Of a stretch of 64,000 bases of DNA, positions 35,990-46,329 are shown piece after piece (position 1 is the first letter of the stretch; each line of letters starts with the position of its first letter). The notes below the pieces were generated by a model, which worked only from the letters and a program-made list of their open reading frames with translations, did not search any database and was not told the DNA's origin. Made by a program: the position numbers and the translations under genes. Where the stretch lies: contig NZ_SNZR01000011.1 of NCBI RefSeq assembly GCF_004363955.1, forward strand, positions 1,550,001 to 1,614,000, written 5' to 3'. Origin of the DNA: Enterovirga rhinocerotis (lineage in GTDB: Bacteria > Pseudomonadota > Alphaproteobacteria > Rhizobiales > Beijerinckiaceae).

Positions 35990-36637
35990 ATGCGTGATGA
36001 AAAATCGGCCGATTTGGCGCACCGGACGCGCGGATCGGCGAGCCGGCTCGGAAGCGTCTGCGTCTATTGCGGCTCAAGCCCGGGAGCGGACCCCGCGTTC
36101 GCGGCGGCCGCCGAGGAGCTCGGCCGCCGATTCGCCGAATCGGAGATCGAACTCGTCTATGGCGGCGGCAATATCGGACTGATGGGAACCGTCGCGCGGG
36201 CGACGCTGGATGCCGGCGGCCGCGTGACCGGCATCATCCCCGATTTCCTCAAGCGGGCCGAGCGCATGCTGGACGACGTCCAGGAGCTGATCGTCGTGCC
36301 GGACATGCACACCCGCAAGCAGTTGATGTTCGAACGGGCCGACGCCTTCGTCGCAATGCCCGGCGGCATCGGCACGCTCGAGGAACTGATCGAGCAGATG
36401 ACCTGGGCTCAGCTCGGCCGGCACCGCAAGCCGATCCTGCTGCTCGACATCGGCGGCTTCTGGCGGCCTCTTCTGACGCTGATCGGTCACATGGGCGATC
36501 AGGGCTTCATCCGGCCGGGGCTCGAGCTGACCTATCTCGTCGCCGAGACGCCCGCCGACGTCCTCCCCATGCTGGAGCAGGCGATGCCGCCGCCCTCGGA
36601 AACGGCGCAGGACGAACTGGTGACGGAGCGCTTCTGA
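35990..36637 (+). CDS. LOG family protein (TIGR00730 type)
   Basis: A 215-residue Rossmann-like phosphoribohydrolase. The motifs 'VYGGGNIGLMG' and 'MPGGIGTLEELIEQMTWAQL' (the PGGxGTxxE signature) mark the LOG family, which releases the base from nucleoside 5'-monophosphates such as cytokinin ribotides. In bacteria outside plant symbionts the role may be nucleotide salvage. It is divergent from the LysM protein gene across about 50 bp. Confidence 0.93.
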   Translation: MRDEKSADLAHRTRGSASRLGSVCVYCGSSPGADPAFAAAAEELGRRFAESEIELVYGGGNIGLMGTVARATLDAGGRVTGIIPDFLKRAERMLDDVQELIVVPDMHTRKQLMFERADAFVAMPGGIGTLEELIEQMTWAQLGRHRKPILLLDIGGFWRPLLTLIGHMGDQGFIRPGLELTYLVAETPADVLPMLEQAMPPPSETAQDELVTERF

Positions 36638-36775
36638 GACGGACCGACGACGCGGCCACGATCCGAGACCTGTCCCCAGCGAAGCCCCCGCGGGCCTTAG
36701 GTCGCACGGCCGCCGGCCTGGACAGGGGGGCGGCATTCTGGTCTCACCCCGCGCGTGGATCGCGAGGAGAGCATC

Positions 36776-37294
36776 ATGACAAGAGCACGGACGGCGACAT
36801 TCATGGCGACCGGGCTCCTCGCTGCGGTGCTCGGCGCGACCCCGGCGCTCGCTCAGCGCTCGCTCTTCGATCAGCCGATCCAGAACCCGACCGAGAGCCC
36901 CGCCCCGGAGCCGGCCGCTCCCGTCGCTGCCCCGGTCGCCCCGCCCGCCCCCGCGCCGACGGCCCAGGCCGCCCCTGCGGAGCCGGCGGCCGAGGAGGCC
37001 GCCGAGCCGGCGCCTCAAGCCAAGCCGAGGCCGCGCAAGCCCAGAGGCCCCGTCCCGGCCCGCTCGCTCGTCGTGACCAATGGCGGCCCGATCGGACTCG
37101 TCGCGCTCGAGGTGAGCCAGGACGGTCGCGGCGCCTCTCTCAAGGCACCGCTCGCGCCGGGCAAGAAGATCACGCTGCGGCTGCCGGCCTTCAAGGGCTG
37201 TGAGGTCAACGTCGTCGCCACCTTCGAAGGTGGGCAACCCGATACGCATCAGGTCGACATCTGCAAGGAAAAGACCCTCAACTTCAAAGGTTGA
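36776..37294 (+). CDS. secreted proline/alanine-rich protein
   Basis: A 172-residue exported protein: signal peptide (MTRARTATFMATGLLAAVLG, cleaved near ATPALAQ), a Pro/Ala/Glu-rich linker to about residue 90, then a compact C-terminal domain 'SLVVTNGGPIGLVALEVSQD' with 'CEVNVVATFEGG' and 'VDICKEKTL', where two cysteines may bond. GAGGAGAGC precedes the ATG. It overlaps the next gene's TTG start by four bases. No family recognised; the location suggests an envelope role. Confidence 0.75.
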   Translation: MTRARTATFMATGLLAAVLGATPALAQRSLFDQPIQNPTESPAPEPAAPVAAPVAPPAPAPTAQAAPAEPAAEEAAEPAPQAKPRPRKPRGPVPARSLVVTNGGPIGLVALEVSQDGRGASLKAPLAPGKKITLRLPAFKGCEVNVVATFEGGQPDTHQVDICKEKTLNFKG

Positions 37295-37827
37295 CCGGTT
37301 TGGCCGACGAAGCGATTCCCGACGGCAGCGCACCTCGCTCCTTCACCGTCATCTACACCGAAGACGTGCTGCGCGACGCCGTGCGGACCTTCGTCTGGCG
37401 CCGCTTCGTCATCGATCAGGCCCGAATGTGGATCGTGGCGCTCGTGATGGCGGGCGTCGTCTTCGCGGGCCTCATGGAGGGCGGCTCTCAGCTCGGACTG
37501 ACGCTCGCCGCCATCGCGACGCTCATTCCCCTCGCCTTGGCGCTGATCGCCTGGTGGGTGCACGGGTCGAGCACGCTCGGCGCCTTCCGCCGGATGCGGA
37601 TTCCGCGCGCGACCTTCACCCTGCACGAGGACGAGATGGACATCGCCTCGGACATGGCGACGGGCACGGTGCCTTGGTCGGCGCTCACGGAGATCTGGGA
37701 GCGCCCGCGCTTCTGGATGATCTTCACGGCCAGGAACCAGTTCAACGTCATCCCGAAGGACAATGTGCCGGAAGAAACCCGCGCCTGGTTCAGGGCGCGG
37801 AACCGTCGCATCCTCAAGCAGATGTGA
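37291..37827 (+). CDS. YcxB-like membrane protein
   Basis: A 178-residue protein with two adjacent transmembrane helices (about residues 45-92) and a C-terminal soluble part 'FTLHEDEMDIASDMATGTV' and 'WSALTEIWERPRFWMIF', the YcxB domain layout. The function of this family is not known. The TTG at 37291 overlaps the previous stop (TTGA), but the TTG at 37300 has a better AAAGG spacing. Its end overlaps the convergent nnr gene by 14 bp. Confidence 0.75.
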   Translation: MTGLADEAIPDGSAPRSFTVIYTEDVLRDAVRTFVWRRFVIDQARMWIVALVMAGVVFAGLMEGGSQLGLTLAAIATLIPLALALIAWWVHGSSTLGAFRRMRIPRATFTLHEDEMDIASDMATGTVPWSALTEIWERPRFWMIFTARNQFNVIPKDNVPEETRAWFRARNRRILKQM

Positions 37828-39313
37828 CGTCGCCTGCGGTGAGCAGCAGGCGAAGCTCGCCCGGCATCAGATCCGGCAGATCCTCCGCGATCAGTCCGGG
37901 CCCGAACCGCCCGCCCGCCGCCGCATGCAGCCAGACCGCGGCGCATGAGGCCTCGAAGGCGTCCATGCCTTGCGCCATGAGACCGGTGATCAATCCGACG
38001 AGCACGTCGCCGCTGCCGGCCGTCGCGAGGTAGGCGGAGCCGTTCTCGTTGATGGCAGCCCTTCCATCCGGCGCGGCGATGACGGTATCGGGCCCTTTCA
38101 GCACCACCACGGCGCCCGTGTCGGCAGCCGCTCGACGAGCACGATCGAGCTTGGACAGGCCCGTGCCTTTTCCGAAGAGACGGGCGAACTCTCCCTCATG
38201 CGGCGTGAGCACGACGGGGTGCTCACGCCCTGCCCCGATCAGGTCCGCCAGGGCCTGCGCGTCGCCCGCGAAGCTCGTCAGGGCATCCGCATCCAGGACC
38301 GTCGCTCGATCCGATTCCAGGACGGCTGCGACCCATGCCCGCGTCGTCTCGCCGATTCCGAGGGCAGGCCCGAGAGCGACCGCGTTGAAGCGGTCGTCCA
38401 TCAGAAGATCAGACAACTCGTCCGGCTCGTCGCAGACCCGGATCATGATCGCCGTCAGATGCGCCGCGTTCACGGACAAGGCGCGTGCGGAGGTGACGAG
38501 CGTCACGAGCCCGGCCCCGATCCGGAGCGCCCCTCGGGCGGCGAGGCGCGCCGCGCCCGTATGCGAAGGACCACCCGACAGCACCACCGCATGGCCGCGA
38601 TCGTATTTGTGCGAGATCGAGCCCGGCCGCGGGAAGGTTGCGAGCCAGGCGGCCGGCTCATTCGCCACGGTGAGGACACCCGCACCGTGCGAGACCTCGG
38701 ACGGAATGCCGATATCGGCGACCGTCACGCAGCCGCTGTATTCGCGCCCCGGCTGCAGCAGATGGCCGGGCTTGCGCGCAGCGAGCGCGATCGTCCGACC
38801 AGCCCTGATCGCGACGCCCCTGACCTGTCCGCTATCGGCGTCGACGCCGCTCGGAATATCGATCGCCACCACGGCGGCACCGCTGTCGCTGACGCGCCCG
38901 ACGATTCCCGCGACCTCGCCCTCGAGATCGCGGCCGATGCCGGTGCCGAACAGCGCGTCGACGATCAGGTCCGCCGGGTCCGGCACGGCATCCTCGAGCG
39001 GAAGGACCGGGCCGGGCCAGTCGGCAGCGGCGAGAGCGGCGGCGCCGCGGAGCTCACCGCCGAAGGCGGCGACCCTCACCCTCCGTCCCGCCTCGGCCAG
39101 GAGCCGCGCCACGACATAACCGTCACCGCCGTTGTTGCCGGGTCCGCAAAGCACGAGAACGGGCGCGGAGCGCCAACGCGCCTCGGACAGGATGACATCG
39201 GCCACGGCTCGGCCTGCCCGGCGCATCAGATCGATCCCGGGCGTGCCCGACGTGATCGTTTCGGCATCCCACCGACGCATTTCTGCCGAAACCGGAAGCA
39301 GCTCGCCCCTCAT
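37814..39313 (-). CDS. nnr: bifunctional NAD(P)HX epimerase/dehydratase
   Basis: A 499-residue fusion repairing hydrated NADH and NADPH. The N-terminal YjeF_N epimerase domain shows 'LVLCGPGNNGGDGYVVARLL' and 'VVAIDIPSGVDADSG'. The C-terminal ADP-dependent dehydratase domain shows 'HKYDRGHAVVLSGGPSHTGA', 'VVLTPHEGEFARLF' and 'YLATAGSGDVLVGLITGLMA'. The ATG at 39313 has GGGGAGAG just upstream and is preferred over TTG 12 nt earlier. Both fused domains appear whole. Confidence 0.95.
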   Translation of the reverse strand: MRGELLPVSAEMRRWDAETITSGTPGIDLMRRAGRAVADVILSEARWRSAPVLVLCGPGNNGGDGYVVARLLAEAGRRVRVAAFGGELRGAAALAAADWPGPVLPLEDAVPDPADLIVDALFGTGIGRDLEGEVAGIVGRVSDSGAAVVAIDIPSGVDADSGQVRGVAIRAGRTIALAARKPGHLLQPGREYSGCVTVADIGIPSEVSHGAGVLTVANEPAAWLATFPRPGSISHKYDRGHAVVLSGGPSHTGAARLAARGALRIGAGLVTLVTSARALSVNAAHLTAIMIRVCDEPDELSDLLMDDRFNAVALGPALGIGETTRAWVAAVLESDRATVLDADALTSFAGDAQALADLIGAGREHPVVLTPHEGEFARLFGKGTGLSKLDRARRAAADTGAVVVLKGPDTVIAAPDGRAAINENGSAYLATAGSGDVLVGLITGLMAQGMDAFEASCAAVWLHAAAGGRFGPGLIAEDLPDLMPGELRLLLTAGDVTSA

Positions 39314-39359
39314 GACTCTCCCCAACCGGCCGCCGCGGCCAAAATTGCTTACGAACTAG

Positions 39360-39821
<462 letters not shown>

Positions 39822-39900
39822 CCTTCTACCTGTTGTTTGCAGCCTGCCTCCCGGCGCACCGCCGGGTTTTGTCGTGGACAAAAGAAAGGACCATCGTCAG

Positions 39901-41310
39901 ATGAAGACGGCCAAGGATGTCCTGAAATTCATCAAGGACAACGACGTCAAATACGTCGATCTGCGCTTCACCGATCCGCGCGGCAAGTGGCAGCATGTCA
40001 CGTTCGACCAGACGCTGGTCGACGAGGAACTGTTCGCCGAGGGCACCATGTTCGACGGCTCCTCGATCGCCGGCTGGAAGGCGATCAACGAGTCGGACAT
40101 GATCCTCATGCCCGATCCGGCCACGGCCCAGATGGACCCCTTCTTCTCGGCCCCGACGCTGTCGATCGTGTGCGACATCCTCGAGCCGTCCACCGGCGAA
40201 TCGTACGAGCGTGATCCGCGCGGCATCGCCAAGAAGGCCGAGGCGTACATGAAGTCGCTCGGCATCGGCGACACGACCTATTTCGGTCCGGAAGCCGAGT
40301 TCTTCATCTTCGACGACGTCAAGTTCACGGCCGACCCGTACAACACCGGGTTCAAGCTCGACGACGCCGAGCTGCCGACCAATGGCGACACGGATTACGA
40401 AGGTGGCAATATGGGCCACCGGATCCAGATGAAGGCCGGCTACTTCCCCGTCCCGCCGCTGGATTCCGCGCAGGACATGCGCGGCGAGATGCTGGCCGCC
40501 ATGGCCGCCATGGGCGTCCGGGTCGAGAAGCATCACCACGAGGTGGCGTCGGCGCAGCACGAACTCGGCATGAAGTTCGACACGCTCGTCCCGATGGCCG
40601 ACCAGCTGCAGATCTACAAGTACTGCATCCACAACGTGGCCCAGAGCTACGGCAAGACCGCGACCTTCATGCCGAAGCCCGTCTACGGCGACAACGGCTC
40701 GGGCATGCACGTGCACCAGTCGATCTGGAAGGACGGCAAGCCGGTCTTCGCGGGCGACAAGTACGCCGATCTCAGCCAGGAATGCCTGTGGTACATCGGC
40801 GGCATCATCAAGCACGCCAAGGCGCTGAACGCGTTCACCAATCCCTCGACCAACTCCTACAAGCGCCTGGTCCCCGGCTACGAGGCCCCCGTGCTGCTGG
40901 CCTATTCGGCCCGCAACCGCTCCGCCTCCTGCCGTATCCCGTGGACGCAGAACCCGAAGGCCAAGCGCGTCGAGGTTCGCTTCCCCGATCCGACCGCCAA
41001 TCCGTACCTCGCCTTCTCGGCGTTGCTGATGGCCGGCCTCGACGGCATCAAGAACAAGATCGATCCCGGCCCGGCGATGGACAAGGACCTCTACGACCTT
41101 CCGCCGCGCGAGCTGAAGAAGATCCCGACCGTTTGCGGCTCGCTTCGCGAGGCTCTGCAGAGCCTCGACAAGGACCGCGCCTTCCTCAAGGCCGGCGATG
41201 TCTTCACGGACGCCTTCATCGACAGCTTCATCGAGCTGAAGATGACCGAAGTCGCCCGGTTCGAGATGACCCCGCATCCGGTGGAATTCGTGATGTATTA
41301 CTCCTGCTGA
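39901..41310 (+). CDS. glnA: type I glutamine synthetase
   Basis: A 469-residue GSI subunit (dodecamer) joining ammonia to glutamate with ATP. The signatures are '[20 protein letters not shown]', '[14 protein letters not shown]' and '[20 protein letters not shown]'. The adenylylation site is Tyr398 in '[12 protein letters not shown]', so activity is likely controlled by GlnE as well as through GlnB. Length equals the E. coli enzyme. A strong terminator follows. Confidence 0.98.
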   Translation: MKTAKDVLKFIKDNDVKYVDLRFTDPRGKWQHVTFDQTLVDEELFAEGTMFDGSSIAGWKAINESDMILMPDPATAQMDPFFSAPTLSIVCDILEPSTGESYERDPRGIAKKAEAYMKSLGIGDTTYFGPEAEFFIFDDVKFTADPYNTGFKLDDAELPTNGDTDYEGGNMGHRIQMKAGYFPVPPLDSAQDMRGEMLAAMAAMGVRVEKHHHEVASAQHELGMKFDTLVPMADQLQIYKYCIHNVAQSYGKTATFMPKPVYGDNGSGMHVHQSIWKDGKPVFAGDKYADLSQECLWYIGGIIKHAKALNAFTNPSTNSYKRLVPGYEAPVLLAYSARNRSASCRIPWTQNPKAKRVEVRFPDPTANPYLAFSALLMAGLDGIKNKIDPGPAMDKDLYDLPPRELKKIPTVCGSLREALQSLDKDRAFLKAGDVFTDAFIDSFIELKMTEVARFEMTPHPVEFVMYYSC

Positions 41311-41333
41311 TCCGCAGGACATTCTGATCCGAG

Positions 41334-41369
41334 GAGGCCGCAGACTCGTGCTGCGGCCTCTTTCTTTTT
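41334..41369 (+). terminator. intrinsic terminator after glnA
   Basis: GAGGCCGCAG (41334-41343) pairs perfectly with CTGCGGCCTC (41351-41360) over a 7-nt loop, followed by TTTCTTTTT. Confidence 0.92.
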
Positions 41370-41451
41370 GTGCTAAGGGCACGGTGCGGCGATTTCGCCG
41401 TGCTCGGAGAAAGGGACGGTGCCTGCATGGGCCGCCCCTTCATAGGACTAC

Positions 41452-42750
41452 GTGTTCGAACTCATCATTGCCGTTGCCCTGATCGCGCTGAACGGGGTGT
41501 TTTCTCTCTCTGAGCTAGCCATCGTTTCGGCGCGCAAGTCGCGTCTGAGAGCGATGCGAGACCAGGGGCGGCGGGGGGCTCACGCGGCCGTTGCCCTCTC
41601 CGAAGATCCCGGTCGTTTTCTCTCGACCGTCCAGATCGGCATCACGCTCGTCGGCATCGTCGCCGGCGCATTCTCCGGCGCAGCCCTGAGCGAGCAGCTC
41701 ACCGCCATCCTTCGCGAGGCGGGCGTCCGGGACAAGCTCGCACAGCCTCTCGGCTTCACGATCGTGATCGGCGCCATCACCTATCTGTCCGTCGTGGTCG
41801 GAGAGCTGGTGCCGAAGCATTTCGCGCTGCGGAATCCCGAGACCATCGCCTGCATCGTCGCACCGTTGATGCGGCTCCTGTCGCGCGTCGCGGCGCCGGT
41901 CGTCTGGCTGCTCGACACCTCGACCCGCCTCGTCTTCCGCCTTCTCGGCGTCAAGCCGGTCTCCGAGAGCGTCGTGACGGAAGAGGAGATCCGGACCCTC
42001 GTCGCGGAAGCCGAACATGCCGGGGTCATCGAGAGCGACGAGCGCTCGATGATCGCAGGCGTCCTGCGCCTCGGCGACCGAACCGTCCGCGGCCTTCTCA
42101 CGCCGCGCACCGAGGTCGATTGGCTCGATCTCGACGACGACGAGGCGACCAACCGCGAGACGCTGTTCACGACGCACCATTCCCGCCTGCCCGTCATGAA
42201 GGGCGATCCGGACGACATTCAGGGCGTCGTGCATGTTCGCGATCTGCTCGCAGCGCTCGTTCAGGGCGAGCCGCTCGACATCGCCTCACGCCTGCGCAAG
42301 CCTCCGATCGTTCCCGATACGCTCGATGCGCTCGAGGTGGTGAAGGTGCTGCGCGATGCGGAGGTGCCGATGGCCATCGTGCATGACGAGTACGGACATT
42401 TCGAAGGCATCGTCACGCCCGCCGACGCGCTCGACGCCATCGTCGGCGCCTTCCGCTCGGACACCGACGAGGACGAGCCGGAGGGCGTTCGCCGCGAGGA
42501 CGGCTCCTGGCTGATCTCCGGCGCGATGCCCTTCGACGAGATGGCGGACCTGATCGGGATCAGGGCGCCCGAGAACCGGGCCTACGAGACGGCAGCCGGT
42601 TTCGTGATCGACCTCCTCCAGCATCTGCCGGCGACCGGGGAGCATGTCTCCACCCAAGGCTGGCGGTTCGAGGTCATCGACCTCGACGGGATGCGGGTGG
42701 ACAAGATCCTCGCCTCCCGCATCGGTCACGTGACCGAGGCCGCGGCCTGA
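41452..42750 (+). CDS. hemolysin-family protein (CNNM, CBS and CorC domains)
   Basis: A 432-residue inner-membrane protein. The CNNM/DUF21 domain (about residues 1-190) has four hydrophobic segments and 'ELVPKHFALRNPE'. Two CBS motifs follow: 'LTPRTEVDWLDLDDDEATN' and 'VLRDAEVPMAIVHDEYGHFE'. The C-terminal CorC_HlyC domain ends near 'VSTQGWRFEVIDLDGMRVDK'. Such proteins (CorC/YtfL/YoaE type) act in magnesium or other metal transport and resistance. GTG start with AGGA upstream. Confidence 0.92.
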   Translation: MFELIIAVALIALNGVFSLSELAIVSARKSRLRAMRDQGRRGAHAAVALSEDPGRFLSTVQIGITLVGIVAGAFSGAALSEQLTAILREAGVRDKLAQPLGFTIVIGAITYLSVVVGELVPKHFALRNPETIACIVAPLMRLLSRVAAPVVWLLDTSTRLVFRLLGVKPVSESVVTEEEIRTLVAEAEHAGVIESDERSMIAGVLRLGDRTVRGLLTPRTEVDWLDLDDDEATNRETLFTTHHSRLPVMKGDPDDIQGVVHVRDLLAALVQGEPLDIASRLRKPPIVPDTLDALEVVKVLRDAEVPMAIVHDEYGHFEGIVTPADALDAIVGAFRSDTDEDEPEGVRREDGSWLISGAMPFDEMADLIGIRAPENRAYETAAGFVIDLLQHLPATGEHVSTQGWRFEVIDLDGMRVDKILASRIGHVTEAAA

Positions 42751-42825
42751 TGGCCGGGCGGAGATACGGAACAGCCCCCATATCCGGCGGACCGCGCGGT
42801 CGGCAGCGGGCTTAAAGGACGCAGA

Positions 42826-45135
42826 TTGGCCGTTTCCACCAAGCGACCGGGCGGCGGCGCCGCCCTCCCCTCCCGGGACGAGATCGCGGCGTTTTTCGCC
42901 TCGGCGACGGGAAAGGTCGGCGCCCGCGAGGTCGCGCGCGCCTTCGGCATCGGCGCGGCCCAGAAGGGCGCGCTGAAGGATCTCCTGCGAGACCTCGAGG
43001 AGGACGGCACGCTGGCGCGGCGCGGCCGCCGCATCAGTCGCGCGGGGCAGCTTCCTCCCATCCTGCCCGTGACCATCGTCGCGCGCGACAAGGACGGCGA
43101 ACTTTTAGCCGAGCCGCTCGATTGGGACAGATCGGACGGCCCGGCACCCCGCATCGCGATCCTCCCCGGCCGCAGGCTCGGCGGGCGCCAGCGGCCGGCC
43201 GGTCTCGGAGACCGCGCGCTCCTGCGGCTCGATCGGCGCGCGACGGCCGAGGGCGGCTATGTCGGCCGCATTCAGAAGGTGCTGCCGAACGAGCGGGCGA
43301 CCATGCTCGGCGTGTTCCGGTCGCACCCGGCAGGAGGCGGCCGGCTCGTCCCGGTCGACAAGAAGGCGGCGGGGCGCGAGCTGACGATCAGCCCCGGCGA
43401 CGAGAATGGCGCCGTCGATGGCGACCTCGTCTCTGTCACGCTCGCGGGTACGGGCGCATTCGGCGCCAAGACAGCAAAGGTGCGCGAGCGTCTCGGCTCG
43501 CTCACGTCCGAGAAGGCCGTCAGCCTCGTCGCGATCCACGCCCACGCCATCCCGCATGTCTTCGCCGCCGAAACGCTCGCCGAGGCCGAGCAGGCGAAAC
43601 CCGCGACCCTGAAAGGGCGCGAGGACTGGCGCGCACTCCCCCTCGTCACCATCGACCCGCCCGATGCGAAGGACCACGACGACGCCGTCCACGCGGCCCC
43701 GGACGACGATCCGGGGAATGCCGGAGGGCATGTCGTCACCGTCGCGATCGCCGATGTCGCGGCCTATGTGCGCGAGGGCGCGGCGCTCGACCGGGAGGCG
43801 CTGGAGCGGGGCAACTCGGTCTATTTCCCGGATCGGGTCGTGCCGATGCTGCCCGAGCGCATCTCGAACGACCTCTGCTCGCTACGCGAAGGCGAGGCAC
43901 GCCCGGCCCTCGCGGTGCGCATGGTCTTCGACAAGAACGGGCACAAGCGCTCCCATGCCTTCCACCGGGTGATGATGCGCTCGGCCGCAAAGCTCTCCTA
44001 CGCCCAGGCTCAGGCCGCGATCGACGGGCAGCCGGACGACGCCACCGGCCCGCTGCTCGATCCCGTGCTGCGCCCGCTCTGGGCCGCCTATTCGGCCCTG
44101 GCGACGGCGCGGGATGAGAGGGGGCCGCTCTTTCTCGACCTGCCCGAGCGCAAGATCCTGCTGAAGCCGGACGGTACGGTGGACCGCGTCATCGTTCCCC
44201 AGCGCCTCGAGGCCCACCGGCTCATCGAGGAGTTCATGATCGCCGCCAATGTCGCGGCGGCCGAAACGCTGGAGAAGGCGAAGTCCCCGCTGATCTACCG
44301 CGTCCACGACGAGCCCTCGCTGGAGAAGATGCGCGCGCTCGGCGACGTTCTCGCCTCGGTCGGGATCAAGCTGCCGAAGGCGGGCGCCCTCCGACCGAGC
44401 CTCTTCAACGGCATCCTGCGCCAGGTGACGGGCTCGAAGCACGAGATCTTCATCAACGAGGTCGTGCTGCGTTCGCAGGCCCAGGCGGAGTACGCCGCCG
44501 AGAATTACGGCCATTTCGGCCTGAACCTGCGCCGCTACGCGCATTTCACCTCGCCCATCCGGCGCTATGCCGATCTCGTCGTCCATCGCGGCCTGATCCG
44601 CGCGGCGGGCCTCGGCGGCGACGGATTGCGAGGCGACGCGACGAGCGCCGATCTCGCCAAGATCGCCGAATCGATCTCGGTCGCCGAGCGGCGCGCGATG
44701 GTCGCCGAGCGCGAGACCGTCGACCGTCTGATCGCCTTCCATCTGTCCGACCGGGTCGGCGCGAGCTTCGCAGGTCGCATCTCGGGCGTGACGCGCTCGG
44801 GACTCTTCGTGAAGCTCGCCGAGACGGGGGCCGACGGATTCGTTCCGGCCGCGACGCTCGGCGCCGATTACTACCGTCACGACGAGGCCCGCCACGCGCT
44901 CGTCGGGCAGCGGACGGGCGAGACCTTCAGGCTGGGCGATCCGGTCGAGGTGCGGCTCGTCGAAGCCGCGCCGGTCGCCGGCGCGCTCCGCTTCGAGATC
45001 ATGAGCGAGGGCGGTGCGACGCCTGGACGGGGCCGCAGGGGCGCCGGACGTGCTAGCGAGGCGCGGGCGTCGAAGGGCGCGGGCGGCCCCCGCAAGAGCA
45101 AGGCGAAGACACCGAAAGGACGATCGAGGGCATGA
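42826..45135 (+). CDS. rnr: ribonuclease R
   Basis: A 769-residue processive 3'-5' exoribonuclease that degrades structured RNA. Residues 1-80 form a winged-helix-like lead, then cold-shock domains. The RNB catalytic domain has 'TIDPPDAKDHDDAVHA', with the metal-binding aspartates, and 'RYAHFTSPIRRYADLVVHR'. The S1 domain is 'VGASFAGRISGVTRSGLFVK'. The C-terminus is Lys/Arg-rich (SKGAGGPRKSKAKTPKG). TTG start with AAAGGA 7 nt upstream. Its stop overlaps the DUF983 ATG. Confidence 0.95.
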   Translation: MAVSTKRPGGGAALPSRDEIAAFFASATGKVGAREVARAFGIGAAQKGALKDLLRDLEEDGTLARRGRRISRAGQLPPILPVTIVARDKDGELLAEPLDWDRSDGPAPRIAILPGRRLGGRQRPAGLGDRALLRLDRRATAEGGYVGRIQKVLPNERATMLGVFRSHPAGGGRLVPVDKKAAGRELTISPGDENGAVDGDLVSVTLAGTGAFGAKTAKVRERLGSLTSEKAVSLVAIHAHAIPHVFAAETLAEAEQAKPATLKGREDWRALPLVTIDPPDAKDHDDAVHAAPDDDPGNAGGHVVTVAIADVAAYVREGAALDREALERGNSVYFPDRVVPMLPERISNDLCSLREGEARPALAVRMVFDKNGHKRSHAFHRVMMRSAAKLSYAQAQAAIDGQPDDATGPLLDPVLRPLWAAYSALATARDERGPLFLDLPERKILLKPDGTVDRVIVPQRLEAHRLIEEFMIAANVAAAETLEKAKSPLIYRVHDEPSLEKMRALGDVLASVGIKLPKAGALRPSLFNGILRQVTGSKHEIFINEVVLRSQAQAEYAAENYGHFGLNLRRYAHFTSPIRRYADLVVHRGLIRAAGLGGDGLRGDATSADLAKIAESISVAERRAMVAERETVDRLIAFHLSDRVGASFAGRISGVTRSGLFVKLAETGADGFVPAATLGADYYRHDEARHALVGQRTGETFRLGDPVEVRLVEAAPVAGALRFEIMSEGGATPGRGRRGAGRASEARASKGAGGPRKSKAKTPKGRSRA

Positions 45136-45659
45136 TCACCATGGAGCCCGCCTCGCGGCCGAGCCATGCGAGGCCGGACGTGGTCCAGGCGGTCGGGCGG
45201 GGCCTCCGCTGCCGTTGTCCCGCCTGCGGCGAAGGTCGCCTGTTCGAGCGGTTCCTCAAGGTCGCTCCGTCCTGTTCCGAATGCGGACAGGCCTTCCATC
45301 ATCACCGGGCCGACGACTTCCCCCCCTATCTCGTCATGTTCATCGTCGGCCACATCGTCGGCTACGGCATCTACGTCGCCGAGACGCGCTACGAGAACGT
45401 CCCCGTCCTGTTTCACGCGCTGACCTGGCCGACGCTTGCGGTCGTCCTCTGCCTGGCGCTACTCCAGCCCGTGAAGGGCGCAGTGATCGGCCTTCAATAC
45501 GGCAACGGCATGCACGGCTTCGATCCGTCGCGTCCAGGACGCCAGGAGGAGACCGATGAGCGACGGAAACCCGACGACGGACGAGCGCGGCGAGAAGCTG
45601 CGGATGGCGTTCCAGACGGCGCAGCGCGAACGGACCTCGCCAAACCAGAGACCCCGTGA
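45132..45659 (+). CDS. DUF983 family zinc-ribbon membrane protein
   Basis: A 175-residue protein starting ATGA over the rnr stop. Two CxxC pairs ('CRCPACGEGRLF', 'CSECGQAFHHHRADD') are followed by two transmembrane helices. This matches DUF983, whose role is unknown although some members sit near cytochrome oxidase genes. The last 40 residues are Arg/Asp-rich and share DNA with the start of the next gene in another frame, so the true end may be less meaningful than it looks. Confidence 0.85.
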   Translation: MITMEPASRPSHARPDVVQAVGRGLRCRCPACGEGRLFERFLKVAPSCSECGQAFHHHRADDFPPYLVMFIVGHIVGYGIYVAETRYENVPVLFHALTWPTLAVVLCLALLQPVKGAVIGLQYGNGMHGFDPSRPGRQEETDERRKPDDGRARREAADGVPDGAARTDLAKPETP

Positions 45660-46329
45660 CGCGGCGACGCTGATCGTCGTCGACCGGCGCGCCGCCGCGC
45701 CCAAGGTCCTGATGGGGCGCCGGCACGACGGCCACAAATTCATGCCGGGCAAGTTCGTCTTTCCCGGCGGCCGGCTGGAGCGCTCGGACCGCTTCATGCG
45801 CGCGGCCTCCGAACTCAGCCCCGAGACGGAGGTCCGCCTCGCCGCGAGAGTCGTCCGCCCCTCATCGAGCCGCGGCCGGGCGCTCGCCCTCACCGCGATT
45901 CGCGAAACCTACGAAGAGACCGGCCTCGTGATCGGCCGCTCCGCGCCGGCGCAGCCGGCCTCGTCCCGGCCGATCCCGGCCGGCTGGGCGCCGTTCCTGG
46001 GCGCCGGCGCCTTGCCGCATCTCGGCTCGATCGCATTCATCGGCCGCGCCATCACGCCCCCGCGGCGCCCGAAGCGCTTCGACACGCGCTTCTTCAGCGT
46101 CGACCGCGAGGAGATCGTCGCGACCGCCGATGGATTCGTCGGCCCTGACAAGGAACTCGTCGAACTGGTCTGGGTCGACCTCAGGGAGGCTCAACAGCTT
46201 GACCTTCCGCGCATCACGTCGATCATGCTGCAGGAACTCGAGGGCCGGCTGGAGGCCGGATTCCCCCACGACGCGCCGATCCCTTTCTACCGCGAACGCC
46301 ACGGGCGCTTTCTTCGGGACCTTCTGTAG
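45556..46329 (+). CDS. Nudix hydrolase with split Nudix box (NUDT19-like)
   Basis: A 257-residue Nudix protein. The box is interrupted: 'FVFPGGRLERSDRFM' and 'AIRETYEETGLVIG' are about 40 residues apart instead of adjacent. The same arrangement is known in NUDT19-like acyl-CoA diphosphatases, so hydrolysis of CoA or acyl-CoA is the best guess. It overlaps DUF983 by 104 bp from its ATG at 45556; Met17 (MAFQTAQRER) would reduce the overlap to about 56 bp. The C-terminus 'PIPFYRERHGRFLRDLL' looks complete. Confidence 0.87.
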   Translation: MSDGNPTTDERGEKLRMAFQTAQRERTSPNQRPRDAATLIVVDRRAAAPKVLMGRRHDGHKFMPGKFVFPGGRLERSDRFMRAASELSPETEVRLAARVVRPSSSRGRALALTAIRETYEETGLVIGRSAPAQPASSRPIPAGWAPFLGAGALPHLGSIAFIGRAITPPRRPKRFDTRFFSVDREEIVATADGFVGPDKELVELVWVDLREAQQLDLPRITSIMLQELEGRLEAGFPHDAPIPFYRERHGRFLRDLL

